Below are positions 22,264 to 34,849 of a DNA stretch of 64,000 bases, in pieces; within the stretch, counting starts at the first letter, position 1, and every line of letters starts with the position of its first letter. The notes below the pieces were generated by a model. That model did not search any database, was not told where the DNA came from, and was given only the letters and a program-made list of their open reading frames with translations. The translations under genes were made by a program, and so were the position numbers. Source of the DNA: Tamarix chinensis (Eukaryota; Streptophyta; Magnoliopsida; Caryophyllales; Tamaricaceae); the NCBI GenBank assembly GCA_030549775.1, contig CM060172.1:8047861-8111860 (forward strand), given 5' to 3'.

Positions 22264-23667
22264 TGACACGTTCCTACCCGCAAGTGCACGGGGTCAGAGT
22301 AGTAGTCAAGGTCGATCTCACAAGGATTGGTGAATAACCACTAGGACAATGATAGAACTTAACTATGTCTAGACTATGAAATGATATGAAATAATAAATT
22401 GTAAGCTAAAATAACTAAATAAGCTAAAAAGAAAGGAAAATAGCACTCAAGTCACTCAAATAAATAGAAGAGCTAAGGTTCCAGTTCATCGCCCCCAATC
22501 CTCACATGTAATCGAAGATCACATCACAAAATAATTCAACAATCATAATCAATCATGCCAACAAGGATAGAAAGTGTTGTGCTTTCTCAAGCCACAACCA
22601 CCCTATTACATATCTATGGCCCTAACTATCTCTAGCTTAGAGTCTAATAGAATGTAATGCATTAAAGTCTATAAATTTTCCTCCTTTATTGTTGAAGAGG
22701 TCAAATCGATCATCTCTTGACCTACAATTTAATCTCCCGTTGTGCTATTGGGTCTAATACTGGATTATCTATCGATCTCACCGGTATTTCCCACACCGAA
22801 AATCAGAACCCGGCCGTGGTTAAAAAATCCGTCAATCAATCAATAACACAACACATACATTATGAATTGAATAAAAAAAAGGATGCAATAATTCAACACA
22901 TTAGGATCGGGAAAAATTCCCCTTCACCTTAGCACAGGATCTATCCCATCAAATTCATAGCAAGATATTAAAAACAATAAGAGATTCCATAGATAAAGAA
23001 AATATCATTAGATAATACCCCTGATGTTCACAAATTCTTGCAAAAATTTAACTTCTTGAACCTCTGTCTCTAATTTACAAGAGAGATCTTGATGAATTGG
23101 GAAAGAGGATAGAGAAGAGAGAAAAGAGAGGGAGTGGAGGCTGCCTCGAGATATTAGAATGAGAGTTTTTATATTACCACCTCGTGGATCGCTAGGGTTT
23201 CAGTAAAGATGGGCTTCCCGTGTCAGCTTTGACAATGATGCGTATTTTGATCATAACATTTTCATCATAACTCCGATTAAGCTGATTTTAGATGCGTTGG
23301 AAAGCTATTAAAAAGATATAAAACTTTGATGTCGAAAGCTTCTCCAAATTCAGACCTTTTCGTGGTCTAAATGTTACTTCTTTCAGGCCCATACACTTTA
23401 AATATGCATTCTTTCTTTTATTTTATTCCAGAATTTACATTTTAGCTCTAAATCTCTTTCCACTTTAACTTTTGCTCCTCTTTGCTCCTTTTTTCTCCTT
23501 TCTTCTCCCTTTAAGATTATCCTTCATAATTTTTTTGTTGCTTGAGACCCTGCAAATTTTCACAACACAAAGGCAATAACAAAAACAAAAAGGGAGAATT
23601 CCGACTGAAATTAAAGGTAAAAACTCTTACAAACCTTAGGAATAAGATGTAAAAGTCACACTTATCA
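22264..23667 (-). mobile_element. Solo LTR, 1,404 bp, TSD ACTAG
   Basis: TGACACG...TTATCA bounded by ACTAG on both sides (22259-22263 and 23668-23672). The minus orientation is inferred because the left end carries CTCACAAGGATTGG near the edge, like the 3' end of the Athila LTR at 39904 (CCCACAAGGAATGG). Family is likely Ty3/gypsy of the Athila/Tat group but unproven. No internal region remains. The open frame at 22717-22932 has no recognisable match. Confidence 0.85.
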
Positions 23668-24016
23668 ACTAGTCAATCAATTTAAGGACCAGTTGACTTT
23701 TTCTGACTAGAACCAATCAATTTGTTTAAAAAATACTTTTTAAGATATTTATAATATGAAATCAAGTTAAGTATTTTTCAATAAAGAGTTTTAAAGAGTA
23801 TTTGTTTGAAATGTGACATTTGCTCAAATTAACTCTTTACAATATATCTAAGACATATCAAATGCTTGGCTTTATGTCTTGGTTCCGTTTGTGTGTGTTG
23901 ATTTTTTGAGTATGCATAATTAAGTAAAAACATTAGATATCCAATTGTTGTCATTGAAACAAGTATAATGACGCTTAAACTTTGAGGTTAACATTTCTTA
24001 AATCAATAATTCCAAC

Positions 24017-25345
24017 ATGAAACTAAGTACAATTCAATTTATATTGTATAATTAATTTATCTAAAATAGCTTAATCAGATGAATATGAGAAATTTAGATA
24101 TAATTGGGTCAAAAGAAATTTTCCAGAAAACAAGCATATACCATATAATTAATCCATGTTAATCATAAGACTTATACATACTCAAATCAACAACCAGTTT
24201 AGCTTAATAAAAGCTAATTGATTAAAAATTAATCAAAAATGAAGGATTGGGGTAATTATACCAAATGAATTGCTGTGAAATTGGAGGGCATAAGGGTTGT
24301 TGGAGTTTAAGAACCACTCGCTGGTGGTTAGGTGCACTAGAGTCGATTGGATGGTGGTGCTTTGGGCTGCATCGTAGATGCTTCACTATTGCACTGCTTC
24401 ACCTAGTTAGTGCTAGCGTTGTCAACTATGAGCAGAGGGAGTGGTGGTGTGGCCGAGTGACAACTATAGCATAGTGGCTAGTGGTGTTGGATAACAAAGT
24501 AGAGAAGAGGGGTAGGGGAGGTTGGGCTGTGAAAGGAAAAATAAGAGAGATAACAAAATAACTTAAGGGATCATGAAGGGGTTGGCTGATAGTTTTTTTA
24601 AATATCTAAATGAGGATAAATAGTTTATTTTATCTAAAATTCATTTAAAAAAACCATTGGATGAGGACCTAAAAAAGAATAGTTTTTCTTTAATAAAGTT
24701 TCAAATGAGTAAAAATATTTTAATACTATTCCAAAAATGTTCTTTGAAAACCAAAATGGGTGAAATGAAAGAAAATTAATTGTGAAAGTAAAAGCATTAA
24801 TAATTTACAAAAATATTTTTAGTTTAAAAAAAAATTTAAAGATATTAACTACCTCATATAAATAGATAAATTTAAAGACAAAATTATTTTCTATAAAAAA
24901 ATCATTAAAATTATTTAACAACATCAAATGAATTTTATAATTTAAAATCATGTATTTTTATAGTGAACTATAACCCTAAAATAAAGTCGTAATCACATGA
25001 TAATGATATAATCAAAATATGACAAAATATACCAAAAAAATAATTAAAAATAATTAAAAACCAAAATATGCAATTGAAACAAAAATAGATTTTAAACGGA
25101 AATTGAATCATGTGAATTTAATAAAATCCTAGCCATGAACAAATTTATTTAGAATAGTCCATAATGACAAATGATTAATTAAATTTCAATATAAGTTTCA
25201 ATAAAACCATAAATTAATAAAATATTTAACAAACATTTACGAGGAACACGATTTAAATGAAATAACACAATTAAAATAAAATTTAACATTTAAAATAATA
25301 AATTAACATTAATATGTATAAAAAATTTAGGTTTTTGGGTGTTAT
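24017..25345 (-). mobile_element. Truncated LTR (E), family I-like, inserted in LTR F
   Basis: The right edge reads GGGTGTTATA, so in sense it starts TATAACACCC, one base off TGTAACACCC. An AT-rich start (25345-24590) and a small GC-rich block (24240-24560 on plus) follow, the order seen in the long LTRs. It is cut at 24016 by the copia LTR and the rest is lost. The open frame at 24265-24474 is in the GC-rich block and looks fortuitous. Confidence 0.55.
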
Positions 25346-26610
25346 AGAATACTGTAAAAGAGGTAGCATGCTTATATGATACATAATCATACAATAATCC
25401 AAAATCATGCTCAAACCAAAAAACATATTCCGTAACAATATTTAATAATCATGTGATAATATATACAATATCAAAGTCTCATTCCAATCTTACTCAATCA
25501 ATTCACATTATCTTATAGTACATAAGAGCCATATCCAAATCCATGACCAAAATTGACAAATCAAAAAAAATTTCAAATACTAAGGTAGGGCACTAAGGCA
25601 ACTATCTAATTAACAAATCTAAATCAATTCCAAGAAAACAAAGGTACGACGATGACACAACTATCAAACTCACAACTACAATAATCCATTTCAAGTTCTT
25701 ATATGATAGTTACTTCCAGTTTTAATTACTCAAAAGGAATAAAATCAACCATGGGATACTAAGGTATACCTAGTCATATTGGTGTATGAAGATAACATAA
25801 TACTTTTATTTTAGAACCTAGGGATAATACAGTATGCTTGGTCATGTTGATGCACACATGCAACAAAATATCATCTAACCTCCACCACCTAGTATTTAAG
25901 TATCGATATCCCCTATAGGACTCCTAGGTTAACAATAAAGTAGACTTGGGCCTTGCTAGGGCATATGGACACACTAGAGAGCAAAACTCAAATGAAGGTT
26001 ATACCTTGTCTCTAGGGTAACTAATCCTAGAAAGTAACCATTTCAAAACTTGAGATCTTTCTTTTTAAGTATTAGTATTTTATAATATGATCACATTTAT
26101 CATGCACTATGGAAAAATTCTCATTTCCATACTCAACCATTTCCCCTTTATTTATAATTATTAAGGTCTATGTCAAAGCTAAATTCAACACCTAGGTCAA
26201 CTTATCAAAGTCTAAGGCCGTCCTATGTCTGATCAATCACATTAAGTGTGTTAGGTAAAATATGACCAAAATTCCATCTAAGCCCTAATTTCAACATTAT
26301 TATCTAATTTCTTACCAAACATTAAATGGCTAAAAAATTAATTTATAATATTTTAGTATTTAGGGGAATTATAAAACTTAGTGATAGATTATATTTTCCA
26401 TCATATATGCATTTAGCAAGTTACATGTACAAATTGTAATCATGCAATCCTAAAATTTTATATATTTCGTGCAACACATACATACATATTTATATTATGA
26501 TGTTGAATTTAAGATGGAAATTATTATAGATTAATTATAATTTATTTCAGGTTAGTTAATTAAATTAGTCTCCAATAACTATGTCCTTGCATCATTTCTT
26601 TTTTTAATAC

Positions 26611-26660
<50 letters not shown>

Positions 26661-26744
26661 TTAAAAGGGTGCATATAATGAAATATTATTCAATAATTCA
26701 TTATTTTATTCTTTAATCCTAAAACAAAGGTTTGGGGTATTACA
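25346..26744 (-). mobile_element. 3' LTR of Del/Tekay element M (F), truncated
   Basis: In sense it begins TGTAATACCCC at 26744, right after the polypurine tract of the Del/Tekay element. Stretches at 25820-26100 match family I LTRs (GGGCCTTGCTAGGGCA... and the CTTTCTTTTTAAG region), linking the long solo LTRs to Del/Tekay. It lacks the GC-rich block and the GGTAAT array of the 4-5 kb copies. Sequence stops at 25346, inside the palindrome region, where E entered. It holds an (ATT)n tract at 26612-26659. Confidence 0.75.
26612..26659. repeat. (ATT)n microsatellite, about 16 units
   Basis: Uninterrupted ATT repeats inside LTR F. Confidence 0.95.
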
Positions 26745-26834
26745 TCATTATCCCTCTTAAAGATAGATTTTTTCCCAGAAGGCACTAGTTTAAGTTAGGA
26801 GTAGAGAGGAAGGAATGAGAGGCAAGATTGTTCT
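26745..26834 (-). mobile_element. Del/Tekay element M: 3' untranslated stretch and polypurine tract
   Basis: The minus strand reads AAGAGGGATAATGA (26745-26758) directly before the LTR start, a suitable plus-strand primer. The remaining bases belong to the stretch after pol, which continues at 61899 once solo LTR H (26835-61893) and one duplication copy (GTTCT / ATTCT) are removed. Confidence 0.75.
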
Positions 26835-27303
26835 TGTAATACCCCAAAAATTTTAAAAACCTATAATTTAATAAACAAACTTTATTTGGGATAAATTAAA
26901 ATTTAAATTTATTTAAGTTAAATATTTTTTGAATTTTTGAGCATATAAAAATGGATATGAAAATTTAATAAATAAATAAAAATGATTTTATCATATTTAT
27001 CTTATTTAAATAATTTTACAAACCAATATTTTATTAAAATTAACCTTTTTAAAGTAAGGTATTAAATTATAATAAATTAAATTAAATTATCTATCAAAAA
27101 TATTAAATTTTATTATTCTTAAAATTATTTTATTTTATTCCTCCCCTTTATATTTTTTCCTTTTTCTCCTTCGGGCCACCCGGTTTGCTTACTCTTCTTC
27201 CTCCCTACGCTGGGCCACTGTGTAATACCCCCAAAATTTACATATTTTTTTTAAAACAAGACTTATAAATTAAAAATCATAAAATTTGGGGATGCTACCG
27301 CCA

Positions 27304-27349
27304 CACTTAGTACCAGACCGGTTCACTCCTACCATTCCAGTACCAAGTG
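27304..27349 (-). other. Terminal LTR hairpin (type d) of J
   Basis: The plus strand shows CACTTAGTACC ... AGTACCAAGTG, ten to eleven complementary positions around a 24-nt spacer, followed in sense by the GGCGGTAGCATCCCC block and the LTR end. Confidence 0.7.
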
Positions 27350-27993
27350 CTAAGGCTAAGAAAAACTACACCTAACATTATTAAATAATCTAAATTCATA
27401 AATATGGAAATCAGAGTACGCATAAGTCTTTACATAATTCAAAATACTAGCTATTGTTATTTAGAGAGGAAAAATAACAACAATAATAATATTGTTTCTA
27501 AATGCTCAAACATAATTAATAGATAACAAGGATAATAATCTTAATGGAAAAACTGGTCACGCCTGTAACACCCCAAAATTTACAACCAAAAAATTTCGTT
27601 TACAGAGTTAAATGCGAAAGTTAAAACAATAAAAATAAAGGGTGCTACCGCCACACTTGGTATAAGTTTGGTTTCCTCTACCATCCTCATAACAAGTGCT
27701 AAGGCTAAAATCATTAATCCACTTAAATTAATATCATGATTACAGAAATCAGGATAGAGAGAACGTTAGATAAATACTGCTAATTAAAAATGACATTAGA
27801 AATTTACGAAACTCGAGAGAGAAATTATAGGAGGACACGAGGGTCCAAATACAATCGTAAATAAGACAACAAAAGAAACACTAGATAGTCCTACGCTCCC
27901 AAATCCGAACTATCAGTATTTGACTGAGCTTAGAGGCTGACCTACAAAGTCCATTGCTTATTGAATAGGCAGAGGCCCACGAAAATGAACCCT

Positions 27994-28011
27994 TCAGTAC
28001 TACGGTACTGA
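27994..28011 (-). other. Palindrome TCAGTAC-TACG-GTACTGA (type c) in K
   Basis: Perfect 7-bp arms with a 4-nt centre. Best-preserved family I copy of the palindrome. Confidence 0.75.
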
Positions 28012-29798
28012 GCAACCCTTTATACCAAACTAATACGATAAATCAGCATAGAACATATGCAAGGCATACAATTAACATGGTATAAGATATATACATATAA
28101 ATACAATGATTAAGATACAATAATTACTCAGATGATCAAATTCCATCAAGGTCACGTACTACTCATTTTCATTCATTTGAAACAGCTGAACTTATTATTG
28201 AACATCCTAGAATTACTGTCTGCGTAATAGTTAAAACCCAACTTCAGCATAATTCACATCTCAGCATAAATTCCCAAACAACCACGTACGTCACAGGCAT
28301 AATTTACTAAGATTCATATCATCCCAAACATACTTATAGGTACAGCATAATAAATCCATAATATCACAGGTATGCTCACAGACATAAAACCATCATAGGT
28401 AGGCACAAAGGCTGCTACCAAATCCACAAGTAGGCAAAAAGGCTGCTACCAAAACCACAGAAAACCTGCACCTACCGAGGGGAGATCAATCAACCTGAAG
28501 ACACAAAGGTACTCCAGTCATATGGCTGCAACAAGGCGACACAGTATCCTACCGACTATCAATCCAAGGACGCAAAGGTACCCTAGTAGCACTGGTATAC
28601 GAAGGTAATACAGTACCCTACTGACAAGGACACCTAATCCATAAGTATCAATACCCCCTATTAGTCCGTAGAATAAAATAGAGTAAGATGTAGGGCCTGA
28701 CTAGGGCACTAAGGCACACCAGCAAAAATCCATATCAACCATGGGCTAAACCACGTCCTTAGGGTAGCGAACCCTAGAAGCCACCATTCCCGATCTGGAG
28801 GTCTTTCACTTTAAATATCACTATTTTATTAAGGTGACCACAAAATCACATATAATGTAGATAAATTCAATTATCATACTTAACCATTCTTACTTATTTC
28901 CAATCATTCGAGACAATAATAATCAAGGTCAAGTTTGAAGCCAACATTAAAATATACTAAGGCCATCCTAGGCTTAATTATTCACATCTGGATACTTTAG
29001 GTCAAAAAGATCAAAATACCCCTGAGACTAAAAATTTCCAAATTATCATCCATTTAAATACAAATTCAATTTTAATTTATTCACTTATCATGAAAAGGCT
29101 AAAACACCATAAATAAATTATTCATTACACAATTTAAGTTATTCGATATGCTAAATGACCATTTTGCCCTTATACATAACTTTACACATAAAATCCTTTT
29201 CCACACCTTTAATCCGTCCAAAACACATACTCACATACTCAACAAGAACTAATACATATTAGACATGATTTTTAAGATAAATATCATAATACATAAAAAT
29301 TACTAAATTGCCCCTAGGGCACACATCCATAATGATTATTCCATAATTATATCTAAGCATGCTCAAACTATTATTTTATACATAATTATCATAAAAATTA
29401 TTTTTCCATCAATAGAATCATTTTAAATCATACATTCATATTCGGCATAATTTATATCTTATAACATGCTAGTTTTATCTATTTTCATAATAATGATAAT
29501 TAATACATAATTATATCAAAGTAAATCATGCTTAACATATTTCATCAACCAAAAATACCTAATATGCTATCATGCAATATTTATAATTTTAGTAAGGTAT
29601 AACGGTTACCTGAATTCCAACAAAAATGTAAAAATAGCGGTATCCTACTAAATTTATCGGATCCCACTAATCAACCTTTCATACCTAAAAATAATACCGA
29701 AATTATTGAATTAATATCTATCAGATAAAATAATAATTATAATAAAAAATATTTATTTTTCAAAAATTACTAAAATACCCTTACACTTAAAATAGGTA

Positions 29799-29801
<3 letters not shown>

Positions 29802-29858
<57 letters not shown>
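29802..29858. repeat. (AT)28 microsatellite
   Basis: A 57-bp pure AT run inside solo LTR K, immediately beside hairpin a. Not present in sister copies A, B and H. Confidence 0.97.
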
Positions 29859-29862
<4 letters not shown>

Positions 29863-29865
29863 GAA

Positions 29866-29889
29866 CTCACGGTGCATGCGCAACATGAG
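29866..29889 (-). other. Inverted repeat (hairpin candidate a), copy K
   Basis: Sense arms CTCATGTTGC and GCACCGTGAG around loop GCAT: eight Watson-Crick pairs, one G-U, one mismatch. Confidence 0.6.
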
Positions 29890-30901
29890 CCATGCATGCG
29901 TGAAAAAAAAAATGAAGGGCAGCAGGGGTTGGCCGGTAGGGCAAGGAAAGAAAAAGGGGGGCAGAGGTGGTGGTTGGCTGGTGGTGCAGGGCGGCTGGAG
30001 GCTGGCGGGGCTGGGTGGCAACTTTGGTTGGTGGCTGTTGCGGCTGGGCGATGGGTCTGCTGGGTCGAGGGTGACGGGTTGCACTGGAGAAGGGTAGCTG
30101 GGTTTTGGGTGGCGCAGAGGACTGGGGTTGCACGGAATGGTGGTGGCTGGGCTAGGAAAAATTCGAAACAACCAGAGAGAGAGGGAAGGGGTTGGGAGGT
30201 GATGGAGAGGAGAAGGTGGTGGTGCAGGGGAGGTAGGGTGGAAGCTAATCGAGTTGCTATTAGCTGCATGAAATGGTCGGGGAGTTGGGTATAGAAGAAG
30301 GAAGCATGTAGAGGGCGGGGAGAAATAGGAGTTGGGGGCTGTTTAGTTGGGCAGAGGGCTGAGTGTTGTTTGGTGCTGCGAATGGTGGTGGAAGGAGAGG
30401 GTAGGGTGTGCGTGAGTGGTTGCTGGTTTGGGGGATGTTTGGTGATGGTGGATGGCTGCTGCTCGAGGTGGGGAGTGTTGCTAGGACAGACGAAAATGGA
30501 GGGGAGCAGAGAGTAGGGGTTGCTGAGTGCAAGAGGGGTGTTAACTGTGGGATGGAAGCATGCAGAGGGTGGCAGCTGGGTTGGCTGCGGTTAGGCGATG
30601 GTGGACAGTTGCTGATCGAGTTGCTATGCGGTGAGGGAGCTGGGAGTAAGGTTGCGACGCAGTGGAAGTGACTAGGAGAAGGTGCATGCATGGGGTTGTT
30701 TGGCAATGGTTGGTGGCTGGGGTGTGGTGTTGGTGCTGCTCGGGAGAAAAATAGGGGCTGCAATGGGGGCTAACAAGGAAGGCAGGAAGAAAGGGAGAAG
30801 GGCTCATTTGGTTGGTGGCCGGGGTTTGCTGTAAAAGGCAGGAAGGGAAGCACGCAGAGGGCTGCAGAGAGAGTGTGTTGCTGGGGAAGACTGCGCCAAA
30901 A

Positions 30902-30909
30902 TATTTATA
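30902..30909 (-). promoter_or_regulatory. TATA box candidate of family I LTR K
   Basis: Sense CTGTATAAATATTTTGG, 639 bp from the LTR start, at the entry of the GC-rich block. This position parallels the family II TATA boxes. I do not see it in A, B or H. Confidence 0.45.
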
Positions 30910-32706
30910 CAGGGCTTTGTTTGGTTGGGGCTCAGGGAAGGATGTCGTGCGCGTGTGTATATGTGTATAATGTGCAGAGTGTGTAAGTAAGTAGCGTGTA
31001 TATGTGTGTATAAAAGTAGAGATGAGGCATGCATATGTATATATGGCACAGACGATGGATTTGTTAGAAAATAAGGGAGAGAGATAAATATTCGGGAAAG
31101 ATATTTAAGGTACGATATAGGATAGAGTAGGGGATAAATTAATAGTATCGAATAAGAGTTTATTTATTTAGTTTTAAATTTAATTTGGGTAGCTTAAAAT
31201 ATCGAATATAAAAATAGTTTAGGAAAAATTATCCGAATTAAGATAGATTTTAAAAATAATCGGAAAGAGTAAAATAATGAAAAATAAATCTTAGAAAATT
31301 ATTTTTAGGTTACAAATCAAAAGATTATTTATAAAATAGTTTAAAATAAGATTTACGGGTAAAAATTAGGATTAATTTTAATAACCTAATCTCTTTTAAA
31401 ATTTTAACCTAATTAAATTTATACTTACACCGTTGAAATAATACAAAAAATAATAACACTTTTAAGATTAAGCCCTCTAAAATAATAATTATAATTAATT
31501 ATACGATTATTAATTTATAATTATGGTTTTGAAAGACGGGGTATTACAACACCACTCCTAGGACATTGAATCTGAAATGCCCTGAAATTTTCTAATATTA
31601 AAGATTATATTTAAACAAGGTTTTATTTGAAAATTTAATTTAATAAATTATTTTTACTAAAATAAAAGGAAATTTATTAGAGCAAATTTATAAGAAATTT
31701 TATAAATATGTTAAGTAAAGGAAATTTGGGTATATTATCTAATTAAAGATTTTAATTTGGGAATTTATTTAAATAAATTATTTTATTCAAATTAAGAAAG
31801 AGAAAATAGTTTCAAGTTAATGTTAATTTTATAAATAATTTAATTAAATAAAATTAGAGTGATTTATTAATTTAAAATGGAAATTTTGGAAAATCTTTTA
31901 AAAATCCTAATTTAGCCTAAAAAGGAATTTAAATATTATTTTTAAATACCCCAAATATTTTAATTAATTTATTTAACCCAAAATTCCTATTTTTTTCCCT
32001 CCTCATTTTCCTTTTTCCTTCTTTTTCTTCCTTTTCCTTTCTTTTTCTTTCTTTTCCTTCTTCTTCTTTCCTTTTTTTCTTTTTCTCGTTGAACTAGGCC
32101 TGGCTCACAGCCCAGTCTTCCTTCCCCTTTCTCCTTTCCTTCAACGCGGCCCGGCCCACGTAATCGTCCTCCTTTTGCCTCCCTCACTGCGCCGCGTTTC
32201 GATTCTTTCTCCCACTCAAATGCGGTGTTTTGATCATTATTTTTTTATCGTTGCGCGACAGCCCTGGAACGCCATTCTTTATCCCTTTTTACACCCTAAA
32301 CGCGTCGTTCTACTTAACGAACATAACCCTTGTGTCGAGCAGCCCGGTCCCCTTCTTTTATTTTCCCTCTTTTCTCCCTCGAATCGCCCGGTCCAACCTC
32401 CCCATTTTCTTCTTCCTCCTCCAGCCCAACGCCATAACCGTCACCTACCTCCTTCCCCCAAAAATGGCGCCGCCGGCCACACGTGGTGTGACTGGCCTTT
32501 CTCCTGCCCATTCTCTTCCTCTCGACGCATACTCTAATTTGAAATGCCTCACTTCCATTTTCCTTCCCCACGTTGCTCCCAATTTCCCTTGTAATGGTCG
32601 GGAAAATTTCAAAAATTATGCCGCCCGACCAACCTCATAACTGTCCCATTTCTCACCGGATTTGATCTCTTGGTAACCTCCACGACTCGAGCCTACTCTC
32701 CACCAC

Positions 32707-32714
32707 TATAAATA
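32707..32714 (+). promoter_or_regulatory. TATA box of family II LTR L
   Basis: CTATAAATACCCC, 1,134 bp from the LTR start, with identical context in two other family II copies. Confidence 0.65.
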
Positions 32715-33229
32715 CCCCTCATATGACTTGGTTTTGAGATTTATTTCCCCGAAACCCTAAGCACCAGTCTGTGCTCCACCATCCCTTTAGACGCCCCATT
32801 CTCCACCGTTAGCCAACCTCACTGCCCCTTCTTCCTTCCAAATTTTTCCCTGCAACGCCCTCTAGTTAATTAAACCATTCTCATCCTTCGATTCTCCTTG
32901 CACAAGCCTCCATAACCGTGCAAAGTTTGCTAGTTCTCTCGTCATGAATTTCTACCCGAAACCTTAAACCACCGTCCACCACCACATCTGCCACTTCTGC
33001 CACCCTATAAACCAACCAATATCTCCTGCTAAGTCTCCTCCACCGACCCATAAACTTATTTTATTTTTCTCCTTCCCCCTTACCTCTTTTTCTTCATTTT
33101 TTACCCCTCTTAGATCACTTTTCCGGCCACCTCCGGGCACCACCGCTGGTGCCACCCATCCCATCCAACTCAAGGTGAAACCCTAGACCTTTTAAACACT
33201 TCCTTTCGATTTATTGATAATTATTTTGC

Positions 33230-33790
33230 TTTTATCCTAATTTTTAATGTTAATTCAATTTTAACAATTATTATTATAATTATTATTATTATTATTATCA
33301 ACTGAATCCGAATTGCTAAATTTTATTGACAGGTTTGAGAGTATTCTTAAGTTAGATAAATTATTCTCGAATTTTGGTTATTTAATGGAATTATTACTTG
33401 TTTAATATTATTATTAATAATATTATTAGTATTATTATTATTAATGTAATTATTTATTTAATATTTTAATTATTCTAGGAGGGATAGAAACCTAAAAATT
33501 TAATTAAGTCTCGCATCTTTGATTTTTATTACTATTATTAACATTTTTAACATTATTACTAATTATATTATTAGTATTATTATTATCTTTATTAACTTTT
33601 ATATTACAAGTATATATATATATATATAATATTAATATCATTATTACATTTTTGAATATTATTATTATTAAATGGAGTAGTTTTGAAAGCCAACTTGTAA
33701 TTTTAAGAATTATGGTATTATTAATATTAATATTCTACTAATAAGAGTATTATTAATAATGTTTTACTTTTATTATTATTATTTTGGTGA
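33230..33790. repeat. ATT-rich low-complexity stretch in L
   Basis: Imperfect ATT/TTA repeats and a short (TA)n near 33612-33628. Same position as the ATT-rich stretch of the other family II copies. Confidence 0.8.
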
Positions 33791-34309
33791 AGGGTAGAAA
33801 CCCTTATATCACCACCCTTTCGAATGAAAATAATAAATTATTTGTATTTTTAAGTAATATTTTATATAGTTAATTATTCTGTAGTATTGTTTTAATTAAA
33901 AACCAAATCTTAGAATAAGTTAGAGGATATTAAAGTTTTATAAGGGAGCCTAATTCTAGTATACTTTTCTATAATAGGTGAACCTAGTAAAACCCCTCAA
34001 GTAGAATAGGAATGTGCACCAAGACCGATGACAATTTAGGTAAGGGTTTACTAAAGCTATTTGTGTGTTTATATGCACTATGTGTTTCATATGCCATGTA
34101 TTCTATGTTTGTTACTATTAATTATTGCGTATGTGGCATGATTATAGGGTTGAATATGTTGGTATGAATAAATCATGGCATAAAGATTATGTGTATGTTT
34201 ATGTTATTATTATTGTATGATATGGCCCTAAGACATGCATATTAGGATTGTAAAATAATGATGGGGAGTGTAACAATGTGGTATTAGGTTTTTGCATGAA
34301 ATGACATGA

Positions 34310-34745
34310 TGCTAGGGTTTTGCATGAAATGTGGTGTTAGGGTTGCATGGAAGCATGTCTACGCAGAGCTAGGGTTTGCATATGAATTAGGGTTTGCATG
34401 GAAGTGTGGTATATGTGAAGCTAGGGTTTGCATATGAATTGGGGTTGCATGGAAGTGTGGTATACGCGGAGCCAGGGTTTGTATATGAATTAGGGTTTGC
34501 ATGGAAATGTGGTATATGTGGAGCTAGGGTTTGCATATGAATTGGGGTTGCATAGAAGTGTGGTCTATGTGAAACTAGGGTTTGCATGTGGATTAGGGTT
34601 TGCATGGAAATATGTCTACGTGGAGTTAGGGTTTGCATGGGAGCTAGGGTTTGTATGGAAGTGTGGTACATGGAGTTAGGGTTTGCATGGGAGCTAGGGT
34701 TTCATGGAAGTGTGGGTTACGATGAGTTAAAGTTTGCATGGGAAC
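34310..34745 (+). repeat. Minisatellite with TAGGGTTTGCATG units (telobox-like)
   Basis: Units of about 25-60 bp built from GAGCTAGGGTTTGCATATGAAT, GGAAGTGTGGTATACGTG and variants. About a dozen exact TAGGGTTT octamers are visible, and further units are one base off. Open frames on both strands here (34387-34671, 34497-34813) are repeat translations. Confidence 0.9.
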
Positions 34746-34849
34746 TAGGCTTGCATGGAGTTAGTTATGCATGTCTGGGCAAATGTTTTGAGAGTGGAAA
34801 ATGTTATGATTAAAATACTTAAGACATTAATCTTTTAAAGTGGAAGATT

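Larger units (their letters stand above)
21023..24016 (-). mobile_element. 5' LTR of SIRE-like copia, ~1.59 kb, split by a solo LTR
   Basis: In sense (minus) it starts TGTTGGAATT at 24016 and ends GGGTGTTTTCA at 21023 beside the primer binding site. Removing 22264-23667 plus one ACTAG copy leaves about 1,585 bp. Repeated phrases of the type ACTAGTCAATCAATTTG fill 21735-22190 and 23668-23720 and are an internal degenerate repeat. TGAAA (24017-24021) would be the outer duplication, but the matching 3' end is lost. Confidence 0.85.
27564..31548 (-). mobile_element. Solo LTR K, family I, 3,985 bp, TSD ACGCC/ACACC
   Basis: TGTAACACCCC at the left, GGGGTATTACA at the right; sense is minus. Flanks ACGCC (27559-27563) and ACACC (31549-31553) differ by one CpG-to-CpA change. 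In sense: AT-rich start, TATA box (30902-30909), GC-rich block (about 29880-30890), hairpin a (29866-29889), (AT)n tract (29802-29858), a region shared with A and B (about 28480-28870), palindrome (27994-28011), terminal hairpin (27654-27698). It has no CCACCGG...AATAGTGG array. In its place there is a duplicated GGTAGCAGCCTTT phrase near 28390-28460. No coding content; frames in 29770-30807 are compositional. Confidence 0.92.

Noticed and set aside
24265..24474. 69-codon open frame rich in Trp and Cys
   Set aside because: Located in a truncated LTR; no similarity recognised and no conservation visible.
29802..29858. AT run as replication origin or promoter
   Set aside because: A pure dinucleotide microsatellite in one solo LTR copy, absent from sister copies.
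30260..30807. Open frame of 167 codons, rich in Pro and Ser, on the minus strand
   Set aside because: Compositional frame in the GC-rich block of solo LTR K. No domain recognised, and the frame is not kept in A, B or H.
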